A stretch of DNA of 61,961 nt from contig NZ_BDUD01000001.1 in the NCBI RefSeq assembly GCF_003113895.1, positions 2,696,217-2,758,177 on the forward strand, written 5' to 3'. The DNA is from Nostoc commune NIES-4072. GTDB lineage: Bacteria; Cyanobacteriota; Cyanobacteriia; Cyanobacteriales; Nostocaceae. Position 1 is the first letter of the stretch; every line of letters starts with the position of its first letter. The notes under the pieces are model-generated. The model saw only the letters and a program-made list of their open reading frames with translations, made no database searches and was not told where the DNA came from. Position numbers and translations under genes: made by a program. This document shows, in pieces, positions 42,682-51,598 of this stretch.

Positions 42682-45264
42682 ATGAATCAGTCTTTTTCTC
42701 AAAACCAAGCAAGACGAAATCGTGAACAAAGGCTGTGGCAACAAAAATGGAGTTTAAAAACTAAAGCGATTGTTTGGGCACTAAGCATTAGTATCCTTCC
42801 TGTGGTTGCAATTGGAACAGCTACTTACTACTACGGTATTAATTTAATTACCAAACAAATTCCGCAAGTAAGACAAGAGAGTGCAGCAAGTTCAACAGAA
42901 ACTGAACTAGCTCTACAAAGACAATTGTCACTCTTGTTAACTGGTATGGGAGTAACAGCAATTTTAACAGGTGCGATCGCTGTTTTTGTCACTAATCGAG
43001 CTATTAGTCGAGTCAGTAAAGCTGCGGCAATTTCTAATAGCATCAAAAACAAGCTGCGTCCAGACAGTGAGTTTACTCAATATTTCATCGCTAACGAAGA
43101 TGAATTAGTGATGTTAGAGAGAAACATAAACTTATTCACAGAGTTGCTTTCAGTTCTGGTAAAGGAAAAAGAAACCGAAGCTGATTACTCCCAACTATTG
43201 AGGAAAGTTACGCGATGGGTTCGAGAATCATTCAATGAGGAAGATGTTCTAAAAATTACCTCAGAAGAAATTCGTAAAGCTTTAAGCATTGACCGTGTAA
43301 GCATTTTTTGCTTCAACTCTGGTTGTAATGGAACCTTTATCGCTGAGTCAGTAGCACCTGGTTTACCAAGAGTATTAGGGGTTACAGTCCCTGAGCCTGG
43401 GTTCGAGGCAGGGTATATAGAAAAATACCAGAGTGGTTCCATCCGTGCTATTGATAATATCTATCAAGCCGATCTCAGTGATAATGATATTGAGTTGCTA
43501 GAGCAATTTGCTGTCAAATCTAATTTAGTAGCTCCTATTCTCAAAGGTAAACAGCTATTCGGTTTATTGATTGCACATCAGTGTTCTAGAATTCGCTTTT
43601 GGCAGCAGTCTGAGATTGATTTGTTCGCTCAGATAGCGATACAAGTAGGATTCGCCCTTGACTACACCAAACTTCTAGAACAGGTTGATACGAAGGCAGA
43701 TAAAGCTCAGGTATTTATCGAAATTACCCGCAGCATTCGCCAATCACTGAACGAAGAGGATGTTATTAAAACAACCGTGGAAGAGGTTCGTAAAGCACTG
43801 AGTACTGACCGCGTGCTGGTTTATAGCTTTAACGCTAATTGGTCTGGAACAGTGATTGCAGAATCAGTGGTTCCAGGTTATCCCAAAGTTTTGCGGTCTG
43901 AAATCCAAGACCCATGTTTCGCTCAGGACTATGTAGAAAAGTATCAGTCTGGTCGCGTTCAAGCTACGAATAACATTTATGAAGCCGGTTTGCTTGATTG
44001 TCATATCAACCTGCTGGAATCCTTTGGTGTGAAAGCAAATTTGGTCGCACCCATTCTCAAAGATGAACAGTTGTTTGGCTTATTAATTGCACATCAATGC
44101 TCCAGACCCCGTGATTGGCAACAGTCTGAGATTGATTTATGTGCCCAAATAGCGATGGAAGTGGGATTTGCTCTCGACCATGCAAGACTCGTGCAACGAA
44201 TCGAGGCTGAGAGTGTGCAAAGTCAGTTGCTGGCGGATACTATCGGCAGCATTCGCCAATCACTCAATGAAGAGGATGTCCTAAAAACCACTGTAGAAGA
44301 GGTTCGGAAAGTACTAAGTACTGACCGAGTGATGGTTTATAGCTTTAATGCTAATTACTCTGGAACTGTGATTGCCGAATCAGTTGTTCTCACATATCCA
44401 AAAGTTCTGCGATCTGAAATCCAAGACTTATATTTTGGTCAAGGCTATGTAGAAGATTATCAGTCTGGTCGCGTTTTAGCAATAAACAACATTTATGAAG
44501 CCAATTTGGCTGATTATCAAATTAACCTACTTGAATCCTTTGCTGTCAAAGCAAATTTGGTAGCCCCCATTCTTAAAGATGAACAGCTATTTGGTTTATT
44601 AATTGCACATCAGTGTTCCAAACCTCGTGATTGGCAACAATCTGAGATTGATTTATTTGGCCAAATAGCGATGCAAGTGGGATTTGCTCTCGACCATGCC
44701 AGACTCTTGCAACGAATCGAAGCTGAAAGTAGGCGCAGTCAATTACTGGTGGATATTACCCGCAGCATTCGCCAATCTCTTAACGAAGAGGATGTCATCA
44801 AAACCACAGTGGAAGAGGTTCGCAAAGCATTGAGTGTTGACCGAGTATTAGTTTATAGCTTTTACGCTAATTGGTTCGGAATTATAATTGCTGAATCAGT
44901 AGTTCCAGGTTATCCCAAAGTTTTGCGGTCTAAAATTTACGATCCTTGTTTCACTGAAAACTATATAGAAAAGTACCAGTCTGGTCGTGTTCTAGCAACA
45001 AACAACATTTACGAGGCCGGTTTGGCTGATTGTCACATTAACCTGCTTGAATCCTTCGGTGTAAAAGCAAATTTAGTAGCACCCATTATCAAAGATGACC
45101 AGCTATTTGGCTTGTTAATTGCACATCAGTGTTCTGGCCCCCGTGATTGGCAACAGCCTGAGATTGATTTATTTACCCAGATAGCGATGCAAGTAGGATT
45201 TACTCTCGATCATGCTAGGCTCCTACAAGCGTATCAAGCTACTGAAGCGAACTCTGCTGTATAG
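42682..45264 (+). CDS. Membrane protein with four GAF domains, PixJ/PtxD-like cyanobacteriochrome lacking an output domain
   Basis: The 860 residues contain two membrane helices (about 29-52 and 84-105) around a short loop, a HAMP-like linker, then four GAF domains (about 170-335, 345-505, 515-680, 685-850). GAF2 and GAF4 have both cysteines of the DXCF cyanobacteriochrome type: D410-P-C412-F with C440-H441, and D754-P-C756-F with C784-H785. GAF3 has tyrosine at both sites (Y584, Y612), and GAF1 has neither. Related phototaxis receptors end in a methyl-accepting signalling domain; here the protein stops 10 residues after the last GAF, so it is truncated or acts through a partner. Bilin binding is inferred. 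Confidence 0.88.
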   Translation: MNQSFSQNQARRNREQRLWQQKWSLKTKAIVWALSISILPVVAIGTATYYYGINLITKQIPQVRQESAASSTETELALQRQLSLLLTGMGVTAILTGAIAVFVTNRAISRVSKAAAISNSIKNKLRPDSEFTQYFIANEDELVMLERNINLFTELLSVLVKEKETEADYSQLLRKVTRWVRESFNEEDVLKITSEEIRKALSIDRVSIFCFNSGCNGTFIAESVAPGLPRVLGVTVPEPGFEAGYIEKYQSGSIRAIDNIYQADLSDNDIELLEQFAVKSNLVAPILKGKQLFGLLIAHQCSRIRFWQQSEIDLFAQIAIQVGFALDYTKLLEQVDTKADKAQVFIEITRSIRQSLNEEDVIKTTVEEVRKALSTDRVLVYSFNANWSGTVIAESVVPGYPKVLRSEIQDPCFAQDYVEKYQSGRVQATNNIYEAGLLDCHINLLESFGVKANLVAPILKDEQLFGLLIAHQCSRPRDWQQSEIDLCAQIAMEVGFALDHARLVQRIEAESVQSQLLADTIGSIRQSLNEEDVLKTTVEEVRKVLSTDRVMVYSFNANYSGTVIAESVVLTYPKVLRSEIQDLYFGQGYVEDYQSGRVLAINNIYEANLADYQINLLESFAVKANLVAPILKDEQLFGLLIAHQCSKPRDWQQSEIDLFGQIAMQVGFALDHARLLQRIEAESRRSQLLVDITRSIRQSLNEEDVIKTTVEEVRKALSVDRVLVYSFYANWFGIIIAESVVPGYPKVLRSKIYDPCFTENYIEKYQSGRVLATNNIYEAGLADCHINLLESFGVKANLVAPIIKDDQLFGLLIAHQCSGPRDWQQPEIDLFTQIAMQVGFTLDHARLLQAYQATEANSAV

Positions 45265-45281
45265 CTTTGTGGAAGAAGCAA

Positions 45282-45313
45282 GGGGGCAGGGAGCAGGGAG
45301 CAGGGAGCAGGGG
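45282..45313. repeat. Heptameric tandem repeat (gggagca)
   Basis: Four gggagca-type units directly after the GAF-gene stop. The location suggests the repeat may lie at the point where the gene lost its 3' end. Confidence 0.75.
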
Positions 45314-45382
45314 GAAAGTCAAAAGCTTGATGCAGGTTCTTTTTCCCCTTTTCTCCCAGCAATAACTGCCCTTTGTCCTCTT

Positions 45383-46054
45383 TTAACCCAAGTGTATTGG
45401 GCTGAGTGTAGTTTTTGACGAAGAAGCTGCTAGAGCGATCGCTAATGGTAAAATTCGATGTTCTTGTATTTGAATCCTAGCGTGGAGCGTTTCTGCTGTA
45501 TCATTCGGCAATACTGGTACTGCGGCTTGGATTAATATTGGGCCACTGTCCATTTCTAAACAAGCTATATGCGCTGTACAACCAGTGATTTTTACCCCAG
45601 ATGCTAAGGCTTGTTCTACAGCATGGATTCCCTTGAAACTAGGTAACAAACTAGGATGGATATTGATAATTTTATCAGGAAAGGCATCAATGAAAACTGA
45701 TGTTAACAATCGCATCCAACCTGCCAAAATTACCCATTCCACATCGTAGTGCTGCAATGTCTGCACAATTTGATCATCAAAATCTTCTCGATTTTTATAG
45801 TTGCGGTGATTCAATAAAACAGCTTCTACACCTCGATTAGCTGCTCTTACGGCTGCTTTTGCTGAGGGGTTATTGTAAATTAAAACTTGAATTTGGGCAT
45901 TTAGCTGCCCATCTTGGATAGCTTGGGCAACTACATCAAAATTGCTGCCATTCCCAGAAGCCATAATTCCCAGTTTTAAAGGGGCGACTTGTCGGCAGAC
46001 ATCGCTAATGCTGGGGGAAACCAAGCTCAGGGTAGAATCAGGGCGGAAGGTCAT
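45383..46054 (-). CDS. purN: Phosphoribosylglycinamide formyltransferase
   Basis: PurN transfers a formyl group from 10-formyltetrahydrofolate to GAR in purine synthesis. The 223-residue protein has the core motifs LGIMASGNGSNFDVVAQAI, VEWVILAGWMRLL, INIHPSLLPSFKGIHA (catalytic histidine) and GCTAHIACLEMDSGPIL (catalytic aspartate). The N-terminal ~27 residues are variable, so a later start is possible. It is divergent from the sugar permease gene, with 25 bases between starts. Confidence 0.96.
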   Translation of the reverse strand: MTFRPDSTLSLVSPSISDVCRQVAPLKLGIMASGNGSNFDVVAQAIQDGQLNAQIQVLIYNNPSAKAAVRAANRGVEAVLLNHRNYKNREDFDDQIVQTLQHYDVEWVILAGWMRLLTSVFIDAFPDKIINIHPSLLPSFKGIHAVEQALASGVKITGCTAHIACLEMDSGPILIQAAVPVLPNDTAETLHARIQIQEHRILPLAIALAASSSKTTLSPIHLG

Positions 46055-46079
46055 AACAGCTAAGAGGGTTAATTAATAG

Positions 46080-46961
46080 ATGCAAAAAAAATATACTAAG
46101 TCGTGGTTGGATAATGATACAGTAGCTGCCTGGATTTTTCTCACACCAGCACTAATTTTACTGGGCGTTTTTATCATTTGGCCGATCGCTTATTTGTTCT
46201 ACCTCAGTTTCACTGCTGGTAGTTTCACTTTAAAAGGCATTTATTGGATAGGCTTAAAAAACTATTGGCGCTTGCTACTCAACCCCGACTTCTGGCAAGT
46301 TCTGGGTAACACGTTTTATTTTACTGTTGCCACCATCATTCCCAGCTTAGTTATCTCTTTGGGATTGGCAGTGTTATTAAACCGCTCCATTCCCTTGCGG
46401 GGCATCTTGCGAAGTGCCTATTTTCTACCTTCAATTATCTCACTTGTGGCAGCCGGATTGGGATTTCGCTGGCTGTTTCAAACATCAGGGCCAGTGAACG
46501 GACTTTTAGATTTTTTCGGTATTCCAAACATAGCCTGGCTAGGAGATACATTTTGGGCAATGCCGGTAATTATTTTAATGAGTATTTGGAAACAACTCGG
46601 TTTCAATATGGTAGTTTTTTTAGCAGGGTTGCAAGCAATTCCTCCCAGTCGTTATGAAGCAGCAGATTTGGATGGAGCAAATGCTTGGCAACAATTTTGG
46701 TATATTACTCTCCCTGGATTGCGCCCAACTGTGATATTTGCAGTTATCACCACCGCGATTTTTACATTGCGGAGTTTTGAGCAAGTTTTTGTGATGACTG
46801 GCGGTGGCCCACTGAATTCGACTAATTTGCTGGTTTACTACATCTATCAAGAGGCTTTTGGGCAATTTGATTTTGGTTATGCCGCCGCCGCCGCGACGGT
46901 GTTACTAGCAGTGACGCTGGTACTCGTGTATTTGCAACTGCAAACTTGGGGAGAGGAGTAG
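46080..46961 (+). CDS. Sugar ABC transporter permease, MalF/UgpA type
   Basis: A 293-residue inner-membrane permease with six predicted helices. The EAA loop that contacts the ATPase is RYEAADLDGANAWQQFWYITLPGLRPT (about residues 195-221). The N-terminal ~15 residues are polar. Such permeases work as heterodimers with a second permease, an ATPase and a binding protein; none of these is nearby, so the rest of the system must lie elsewhere, as is common in cyanobacteria. The imported sugar or glycerol derivative cannot be told. Confidence 0.93.
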   Translation: MQKKYTKSWLDNDTVAAWIFLTPALILLGVFIIWPIAYLFYLSFTAGSFTLKGIYWIGLKNYWRLLLNPDFWQVLGNTFYFTVATIIPSLVISLGLAVLLNRSIPLRGILRSAYFLPSIISLVAAGLGFRWLFQTSGPVNGLLDFFGIPNIAWLGDTFWAMPVIILMSIWKQLGFNMVVFLAGLQAIPPSRYEAADLDGANAWQQFWYITLPGLRPTVIFAVITTAIFTLRSFEQVFVMTGGGPLNSTNLLVYYIYQEAFGQFDFGYAAAAATVLLAVTLVLVYLQLQTWGEE

Positions 46962-47069
46962 GGGAGGCACTAATACGGTTTTGCCCTAGATCACAAAGAC
47001 GCGATAAATCGCCGTCTCTACAAGGGTTCTGGGTAAGGCATATTTAATTTATGGAGATGTCTAGAGTTT

Positions 47070-47639
47070 TTACTTTTTTTTATATAAACTGCGATATTCC
47101 CAAGGATTCACAAATTTAGTATCACTCCAAATGCCAAGCCGTTGTTCCTTGGCTTTAGCTTCGGCTTGTTGAACTAAGTCTTTGCTAGGACACTTGTTTA
47201 AATAGGGACGATACACTTTTGCTAAACCTTCTTGCAATAATACCTGTTGCACAAAAGTGCCATTTTTTAAACGAACTTCGGCAATTTTACGTCCATAGCG
47301 ATCGCTATCGGTGATATTCAAAGTCACGCGATCGCCTCCTTGTTGTACCAGTTCTTGCACCCGTTCTTGGGCTTTCACACCCCAAGTAAATTGGTTGCGA
47401 TCGCTACTGCTTTTACTCTGCTTTTCTTTGTTAGTATGAGCTATTTCTGGCGCATCTACACAGGCAAAGCGGACTGTAATATTTTTGCCATCAGCATCTT
47501 TCACTACTAAAGTATCGCCATCACTGACTCGCTCAACTGGTTCTCCAGAAGTAGCGATGAAGCGATCGCAGCCTATCAAAGCCAAAATCATGATAGTTGC
47601 ACAAAGCCAAAATCGTACTGGTTTAGTTAATTTCTCCAT
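47070..47639 (-). CDS. Thermonuclease-family lipoprotein
   Basis: The 189-residue protein has an N-terminal membrane segment ending in a lipobox-like ALIGC, so it is probably an anchored lipoprotein. The SNase fold follows: RVSDGDTLVVKDADGKNITVRFACVDAPEIAHT (the arginine and aspartates of the active site), SDRYGRKIAEVRL, and a C-terminal QRLGIWSD. It likely degrades extracellular or periplasmic DNA and RNA using calcium, as in staphylococcal nuclease. Confidence 0.9.
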   Translation of the reverse strand: MEKLTKPVRFWLCATIMILALIGCDRFIATSGEPVERVSDGDTLVVKDADGKNITVRFACVDAPEIAHTNKEKQSKSSSDRNQFTWGVKAQERVQELVQQGGDRVTLNITDSDRYGRKIAEVRLKNGTFVQQVLLQEGLAKVYRPYLNKCPSKDLVQQAEAKAKEQRLGIWSDTKFVNPWEYRSLYKKK

Positions 47640-47710
47640 CCAAACTCACCTGCATTACCTCTGTGGAATGATATTAGCAAAACGACGAGATATATTTGCT
47701 AACCTGTCAC

Positions 47711-47786
47711 TGGAAGCATAACTTTTCCGTTACGGAAAGCTTATGCTTACAATACACCTCGGAAATATTATGCTTCCAATTTTTTT
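47711..47786 (+). promoter_or_regulatory. Terminator-like hairpin in the 5' leader of 47819-48664
   Basis: tggaagcataa (47711-47721) pairs with ttatgcttcca (47768-47778), followed by seven T. Nested within is cttttccgttacggaaag, and gcttatgctt offers an alternative partner for the left arm. The stop signal lies 33 bases before the start codon of the next gene, so attenuation is plausible. Confidence 0.55.
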
Positions 47787-47818
47787 AGACTACAGCAAGT
47801 ATTAGGTTGAATCATCTC

Positions 47819-48664
47819 ATGTCTGAGCAAGATAATAAAAATGAACCTATTAATGAATTGATTGCAGTCGGTTCAGAAATTACTGGAGGTACTTTAGTCA
47901 CCGCAATTATTCTTGCTTTAGGTGGGGCTGCTGCTGGGCCTCATGGAGCTATTTTAACCAGTGTTGCCACTCCTACAATAGTATATTTTTTGAAAAAACT
48001 AGGCGCAGAGGTTAAAAATCGCTTCCTTAGTCATCGAGAAGAAGTAAGAGTTGGAGCGACTTTAACATTTGCAATTTCTAAAATTCAGGAAAATTTGGAT
48101 AATGGAAAACAGATTCGACAAGACGACTTTTTTAAAAAAGGAGTACAAAACCGTTCAGCAGCAGAAGAAGTTTTTGAAGGTGTTTTAATTGCTTCGCAGA
48201 GGGAACATGAAGAAAAAAAGCTCAGGTTTTACGGAAATTTAGTTGCCAACATAGCTTTTCATCCAGAAATTAATAGAGCGCAGGCTAATGTTCTTCTTAG
48301 ATTAGGATCAAGTCTTTCCTATACTCAGATGTGCTTGTTAGGGCTGATTGTGAATAAAGATAAGTACAAATTGCGGCAGCAAAATTATATATCTAAGGAT
48401 GAACAAGGTAAAATTCAAGTTTTAAATATAAAACTTGAGCAGACATTTGCATTACAGGAAATATACGATCTATATATAAAGAGAATTTTAGAAATTAATA
48501 TGTCCGGACTAATTTTTGGGAAACCAATTGCTGATTTAGAGTATATCACTCCTCAAAACTTAACAATCAAAGAAATAGGATTACAACTTTACAATTTGAT
48601 GGAGTTAAGTGATATACCTAAAGAAGACTTTGACTCAATTTCTCAGCTTTTATCTGATCCGTAA
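47819..48664 (+). CDS. Unknown protein with N-terminal hydrophobic segment
   Basis: A 281-residue protein from the ATG at 47819 (an upstream TTG adds four). A glycine-rich hydrophobic stretch (ITGGTLVTAIILALGGAAAGPHGAILTSVATPTIVYFL, about residues 18-57) could cross or insert into a membrane. The rest is helical and charged, with HEEKKLRFYGNLVANIAFHPEINRAQANVLLRLGSSLSYTQMCLLGLI in the centre. I recognise this central pattern only loosely, from solitary bacterial proteins of unknown function. Its isolated position and regulated-looking leader would fit a toxin or defence effector (inference). Confidence 0.65.
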   Translation: MSEQDNKNEPINELIAVGSEITGGTLVTAIILALGGAAAGPHGAILTSVATPTIVYFLKKLGAEVKNRFLSHREEVRVGATLTFAISKIQENLDNGKQIRQDDFFKKGVQNRSAAEEVFEGVLIASQREHEEKKLRFYGNLVANIAFHPEINRAQANVLLRLGSSLSYTQMCLLGLIVNKDKYKLRQQNYISKDEQGKIQVLNIKLEQTFALQEIYDLYIKRILEINMSGLIFGKPIADLEYITPQNLTIKEIGLQLYNLMELSDIPKEDFDSISQLLSDP

Positions 48665-48922
48665 ACTCAAAAAACTCTCAACTATTAAACTGGCATAAAC
48701 CCAAGCGACCCTTATTGTCTGCGTCTAGACATTTGGAATAGGATTTTAATTTCTTGCTGCGTTAGCTTTTTGAATTAGGATAAAGTGGCCGTTTTTGAAG
48801 AATAATGTGACCGCCCCAGGCAATTAAAAATTCCAATCAGTAAAACCCTCAGACGGCAACCGAATAGAAAATACACATTAGTATAAGAATTGTAACCTTC
48901 TAACAATCAGTGGGAATTTCTG

Positions 48923-49666
48923 ATGAACTTTTTGACTCACGTTCTGCATTTAGCTGGTTCAGGTGCTTTTGCCTATTACTCTGCTGCTCAAATTCGTGAT
49001 TCTAAAACCCGCCCTAACATCCTTGCGGGGTTTCAGTTGGCGGAATCTGGTTCTGTGCCGTTTTTATCTGCACTTAGCGATCGCGCCGCAGCCGAAGGTG
49101 ATACATGGCTAGCCGAAAAACTAGCAAAACATGCATCAGATGAAACTAGGCATGGTAAAATTTTTGCCCACGCCTTACAACAGTTGAATAAACAAGTTAT
49201 AGATTTCAAGGCTCAACCCCAAACTACATCCACAAAAAAATCACAACAGCGTAGTCCCTTTTTCGCAGCATTCTTTGAAGGCTACACCCAAGAACAGCTA
49301 AAACCTGCTGTCATTGACTGGGATGTGTTTATGGCTAGCACATACATTTTGGAGTTAGATGCTAGTAAAGACTTTGCGCGAATGGCGAAAGCATTACCTG
49401 ATAACGAGTCAACCGCTCGTAATTTGAAGTTAGGAATGCTAAGTATTGCTCAAGATGAAACTGGACATGCTGCTTATCTCTACGAAGCGATGATGCGACG
49501 GATGTCTGCGACTGAAGTGCAAAAACTTGTAGATATGTGGCGAACCCGCAAGGTAAACGCCTTGTTAGCAATGGTTGGTGGTATCCTCCAGCGTAATGGT
49601 GAAACGCGATCGCTAGTCCAGGATAGTGCGCCCTCAGAAATCGATTCTGAGTTGGTAGCTACGTAA
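48923..49666 (+). CDS. Ferritin-like domain protein
   Basis: A 247-residue helical protein with two E/D-x2-H pairs in positions expected for a ferritin-like di-iron centre: KHASDETRHGKIFAHAL and SIAQDETGHAAYLYEAM, with further glutamates in FQLAESGSVPFL and TYILELDASKDF. Members are oxygenases or peroxidases of varied function. It starts at MNFLTHVLHLAGSGAFAYYS and ends three bases before a MITE. No neighbouring gene indicates its substrate. Confidence 0.8.
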   Translation: MNFLTHVLHLAGSGAFAYYSAAQIRDSKTRPNILAGFQLAESGSVPFLSALSDRAAAEGDTWLAEKLAKHASDETRHGKIFAHALQQLNKQVIDFKAQPQTTSTKKSQQRSPFFAAFFEGYTQEQLKPAVIDWDVFMASTYILELDASKDFARMAKALPDNESTARNLKLGMLSIAQDETGHAAYLYEAMMRRMSATEVQKLVDMWRTRKVNALLAMVGGILQRNGETRSLVQDSAPSEIDSELVAT

Positions 49667-49669
49667 TTA

Positions 49670-49823
49670 TATAGGAATCCGGTTTGATTTGGAGAAAATA
49701 TCTGTAGGATGTGTTAGCACGGAGAGTACGGCATCAAACCCTTGATAATAGTGCGTTACGAACTCCGTTCTAACACACTCTACAATACCTAATTCCGTTC
49801 AAAAATCAAATAGTAATCCTATA
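49670..49823. mobile_element. MITE, TATAGGA family copy 2 (subfamily B)
   Basis: A 154-bp element with TATAGGA/TCCTATA ends. Its reverse complement differs at only two positions from the copies at 58174 and 61099. It begins three bases after the stop codon of the ferritin-like gene, probably acting as its transcription terminator through its long hairpin. Confidence 0.92.
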
Positions 49824-50054
49824 GATATTCTTGAGTATCTAATGTTCAAAAATTTCTGAAAATTAAACATTTAGCTTGAAAGGCACGAGGTTTGTCTTTT
49901 ACCTTTCAAGCTAATTTCTACTTTTTTCCTTGATATTATTCCGCTTTAATAATGATACAAATATGTTGGTAGGAACAATGCTATCCACCTACAATAAATC
50001 TATATGTATCAAGGTTTTCGTGAATTAATATGATGCGCTATCTCCAAGTAGATT

Positions 50055-50503
50055 ATGGAAAACCTAAAACAAACAATAATCAGCTACTCCAGTAAAGAAC
50101 TCGAACAACGCAAAAATTGGTATTCTCCGGCAGCAGAGGCTTACAACAAGGCACGACCCCGCTATCCTGAGGATTTAATTCACCAAGTTATGGAAGTTGC
50201 TCAACTCTCGACTGACTCAAAAATTCTAGAAGTGGGATGTGGCCCTGCAACTGCAACGGTAGCATTCGCTCAATTGGGTTGCTCAATGATTTGCTTAGAA
50301 CCCAACCCAGATTTTTCTCGGAAGTAACATATAATGTTGATGAATATCTAATGCTTTTAAACACTTACTCACCTTACCTAAAGTTAGATTCACACAGTAA
50401 AGAAGCATTATTTGCAGGATTAAGGCACACAATAGAAGATGACTTTGGAGGCAGTCTTCATCTCTCATATATTTCAGCTTTTCACATTTCCAAAAAAATT
50501 TAG
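50055..50503 (+). pseudogene. SAM-dependent methyltransferase with internal deletion
   Basis: The first frame (50055-50327) has the SAM-binding motif SKILEVGCGPATATVAFAQLGC and reaches CLEPNPDF. The second (from about 50313 to 50503) continues SEVTYNVDEYLMLLNTYSPYLKL, then FAGLRHTIEDDFGGSLHLSYISAFHISKK. This is the end of the same family, in a different frame. About 100 residues of the middle are missing at the junction near 50315. Confidence 0.85.
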
Positions 50504-50611
50504 TCCATCAAACAAAGCAGTTAATCTTGTGGAGTGTTGTAGATATATCCATAGTTGGAAATATCAGTACTATCCAGCAAACCTGAGTAAGGTTCTTCCT
50601 AAAAACTAACT

Positions 50612-50959
50612 ATGAAAGCTGAAGCAGAAAATAATCGCAGGCTGACTTGTGAAGTAGAAACTACTTTAAAAGTAATTGGTGGACGCTGGAAAGTTTTGAT
50701 TATTAGAGAATTAATGACTGGCGTCAAACGATTTGGTGAGTTGCAACGAGCTTTACCTGGAGTTACGCAAAAGATGCTTACCCAGCAACTCAGAGAAATG
50801 GAAGAAGACGGTATTATTCATCGAGAAGTCTATCCCCAAATTCCGCCCAAGGTGGAATATTCTCTGACGCCTTTAGGAGAAACTTTACAACCAATTCTCT
50901 ATGCTATGCATGAATGGGCTGTGCAACGGTTAGCTCTAAAAAATCACCATCAATATTGA
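50612..50959 (+). CDS. HxlR-family transcriptional regulator
   Basis: The 115-residue winged-helix protein has the HxlR signature: [80 protein letters not shown]. Members sense aldehydes, quinones or other redox signals and regulate adjacent genes. Its only upstream neighbour is a broken methyltransferase gene. It ends three bases before a MITE. Confidence 0.95.
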   Translation: MKAEAENNRRLTCEVETTLKVIGGRWKVLIIRELMTGVKRFGELQRALPGVTQKMLTQQLREMEEDGIIHREVYPQIPPKVEYSLTPLGETLQPILYAMHEWAVQRLALKNHHQY

Positions 50960-50962
50960 GCA

Positions 50963-51114
50963 TATAGGACTAGTATTTGATTTATGAAAAGATACGTAGG
51001 GTGTGTTAGCGACAGCGTAACGCACCATCATCAAGGGTTTGGTGCGTTACGAACTGCGTTCTAACACACCCTACAATACCTAATTTTGTTCAAAAATTAA
51101 ATATGATTCCTATA
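50963..51114. mobile_element. MITE, TATAGGA family copy 5 (subfamily A)
   Basis: A 152-bp element that differs from the copy at 2244-2395 at two positions. It starts three bases after the HxlR stop codon and forms the same long hairpin. Confidence 0.92.
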
Positions 51115-51178
51115 GTTAATAAATAACAATTGCTAACTTATAATTTTAGCTAGCAGCTTTCTCAAATTACGAATTATT

Positions 51179-51571
51179 TTATTCGTTGCTTCTTAAATAT
51201 TCAATCGCTGCCTCTAATTTCGAGGGGTAACTTTCAGCAAACCTTTCAAACCAAAGTCCTTCTGAAGAAAATGGATCTACTTTGGCTAACCATTCTTTTG
51301 CTTCTACTTTCAAAGCCTCTAGTTGTTTGGCTTTGAGTTGTTCTTGTCGAATTCGTTCTTGTTCTAGTTCTTGCTGTCTTTTTAACTCAATAGCAGCATC
51401 CTCTTGGGCAAAATCAGCTTGAACTTCTGCCAAAAGGTTATCTATGAAAGATGCCGACTTTGGCAATGATGGAATAAAGGATTTGGCTGTGGCTGATTTT
51501 GACTGCTGCTGTGGTTGTACTTCTTTGTATTCGGTTTGGAGTTCAGCTAATAGCTTATCAATGGAATCCAT
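51179..51571 (-). CDS. Cyanobacterial coiled-coil protein downstream of VWA genes
   Basis: The 130-residue protein has a repeated motif, SIDKLLAELQTEYKEV and FIDNLLAEVQADFAQE (about residues 3-18 and 41-56), a glutamate-glutamine-rich helix (about 58-95), and a C-terminal KEWLAKVDPFSSEGLWFERFAESYPSKLEAAIEYLRS. I do not recall a functional name for it. It follows a VWA gene by 27 bases on the same strand, so the two are likely co-transcribed. Confidence 0.7.
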   Translation of the reverse strand: MDSIDKLLAELQTEYKEVQPQQQSKSATAKSFIPSLPKSASFIDNLLAEVQADFAQEDAAIELKRQQELEQERIRQEQLKAKQLEALKVEAKEWLAKVDPFSSEGLWFERFAESYPSKLEAAIEYLRSNE

Positions 51572-51598
51572 TTTTGCAATTCCTAATAAATAATATAC

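Noticed and set aside
49670..49823. NtcA-type operator suggested by gta...tac words near 49726
   Set aside because: The words lie inside a MITE hairpin and do not have the exact GTA-N8-TAC spacing with a promoter.
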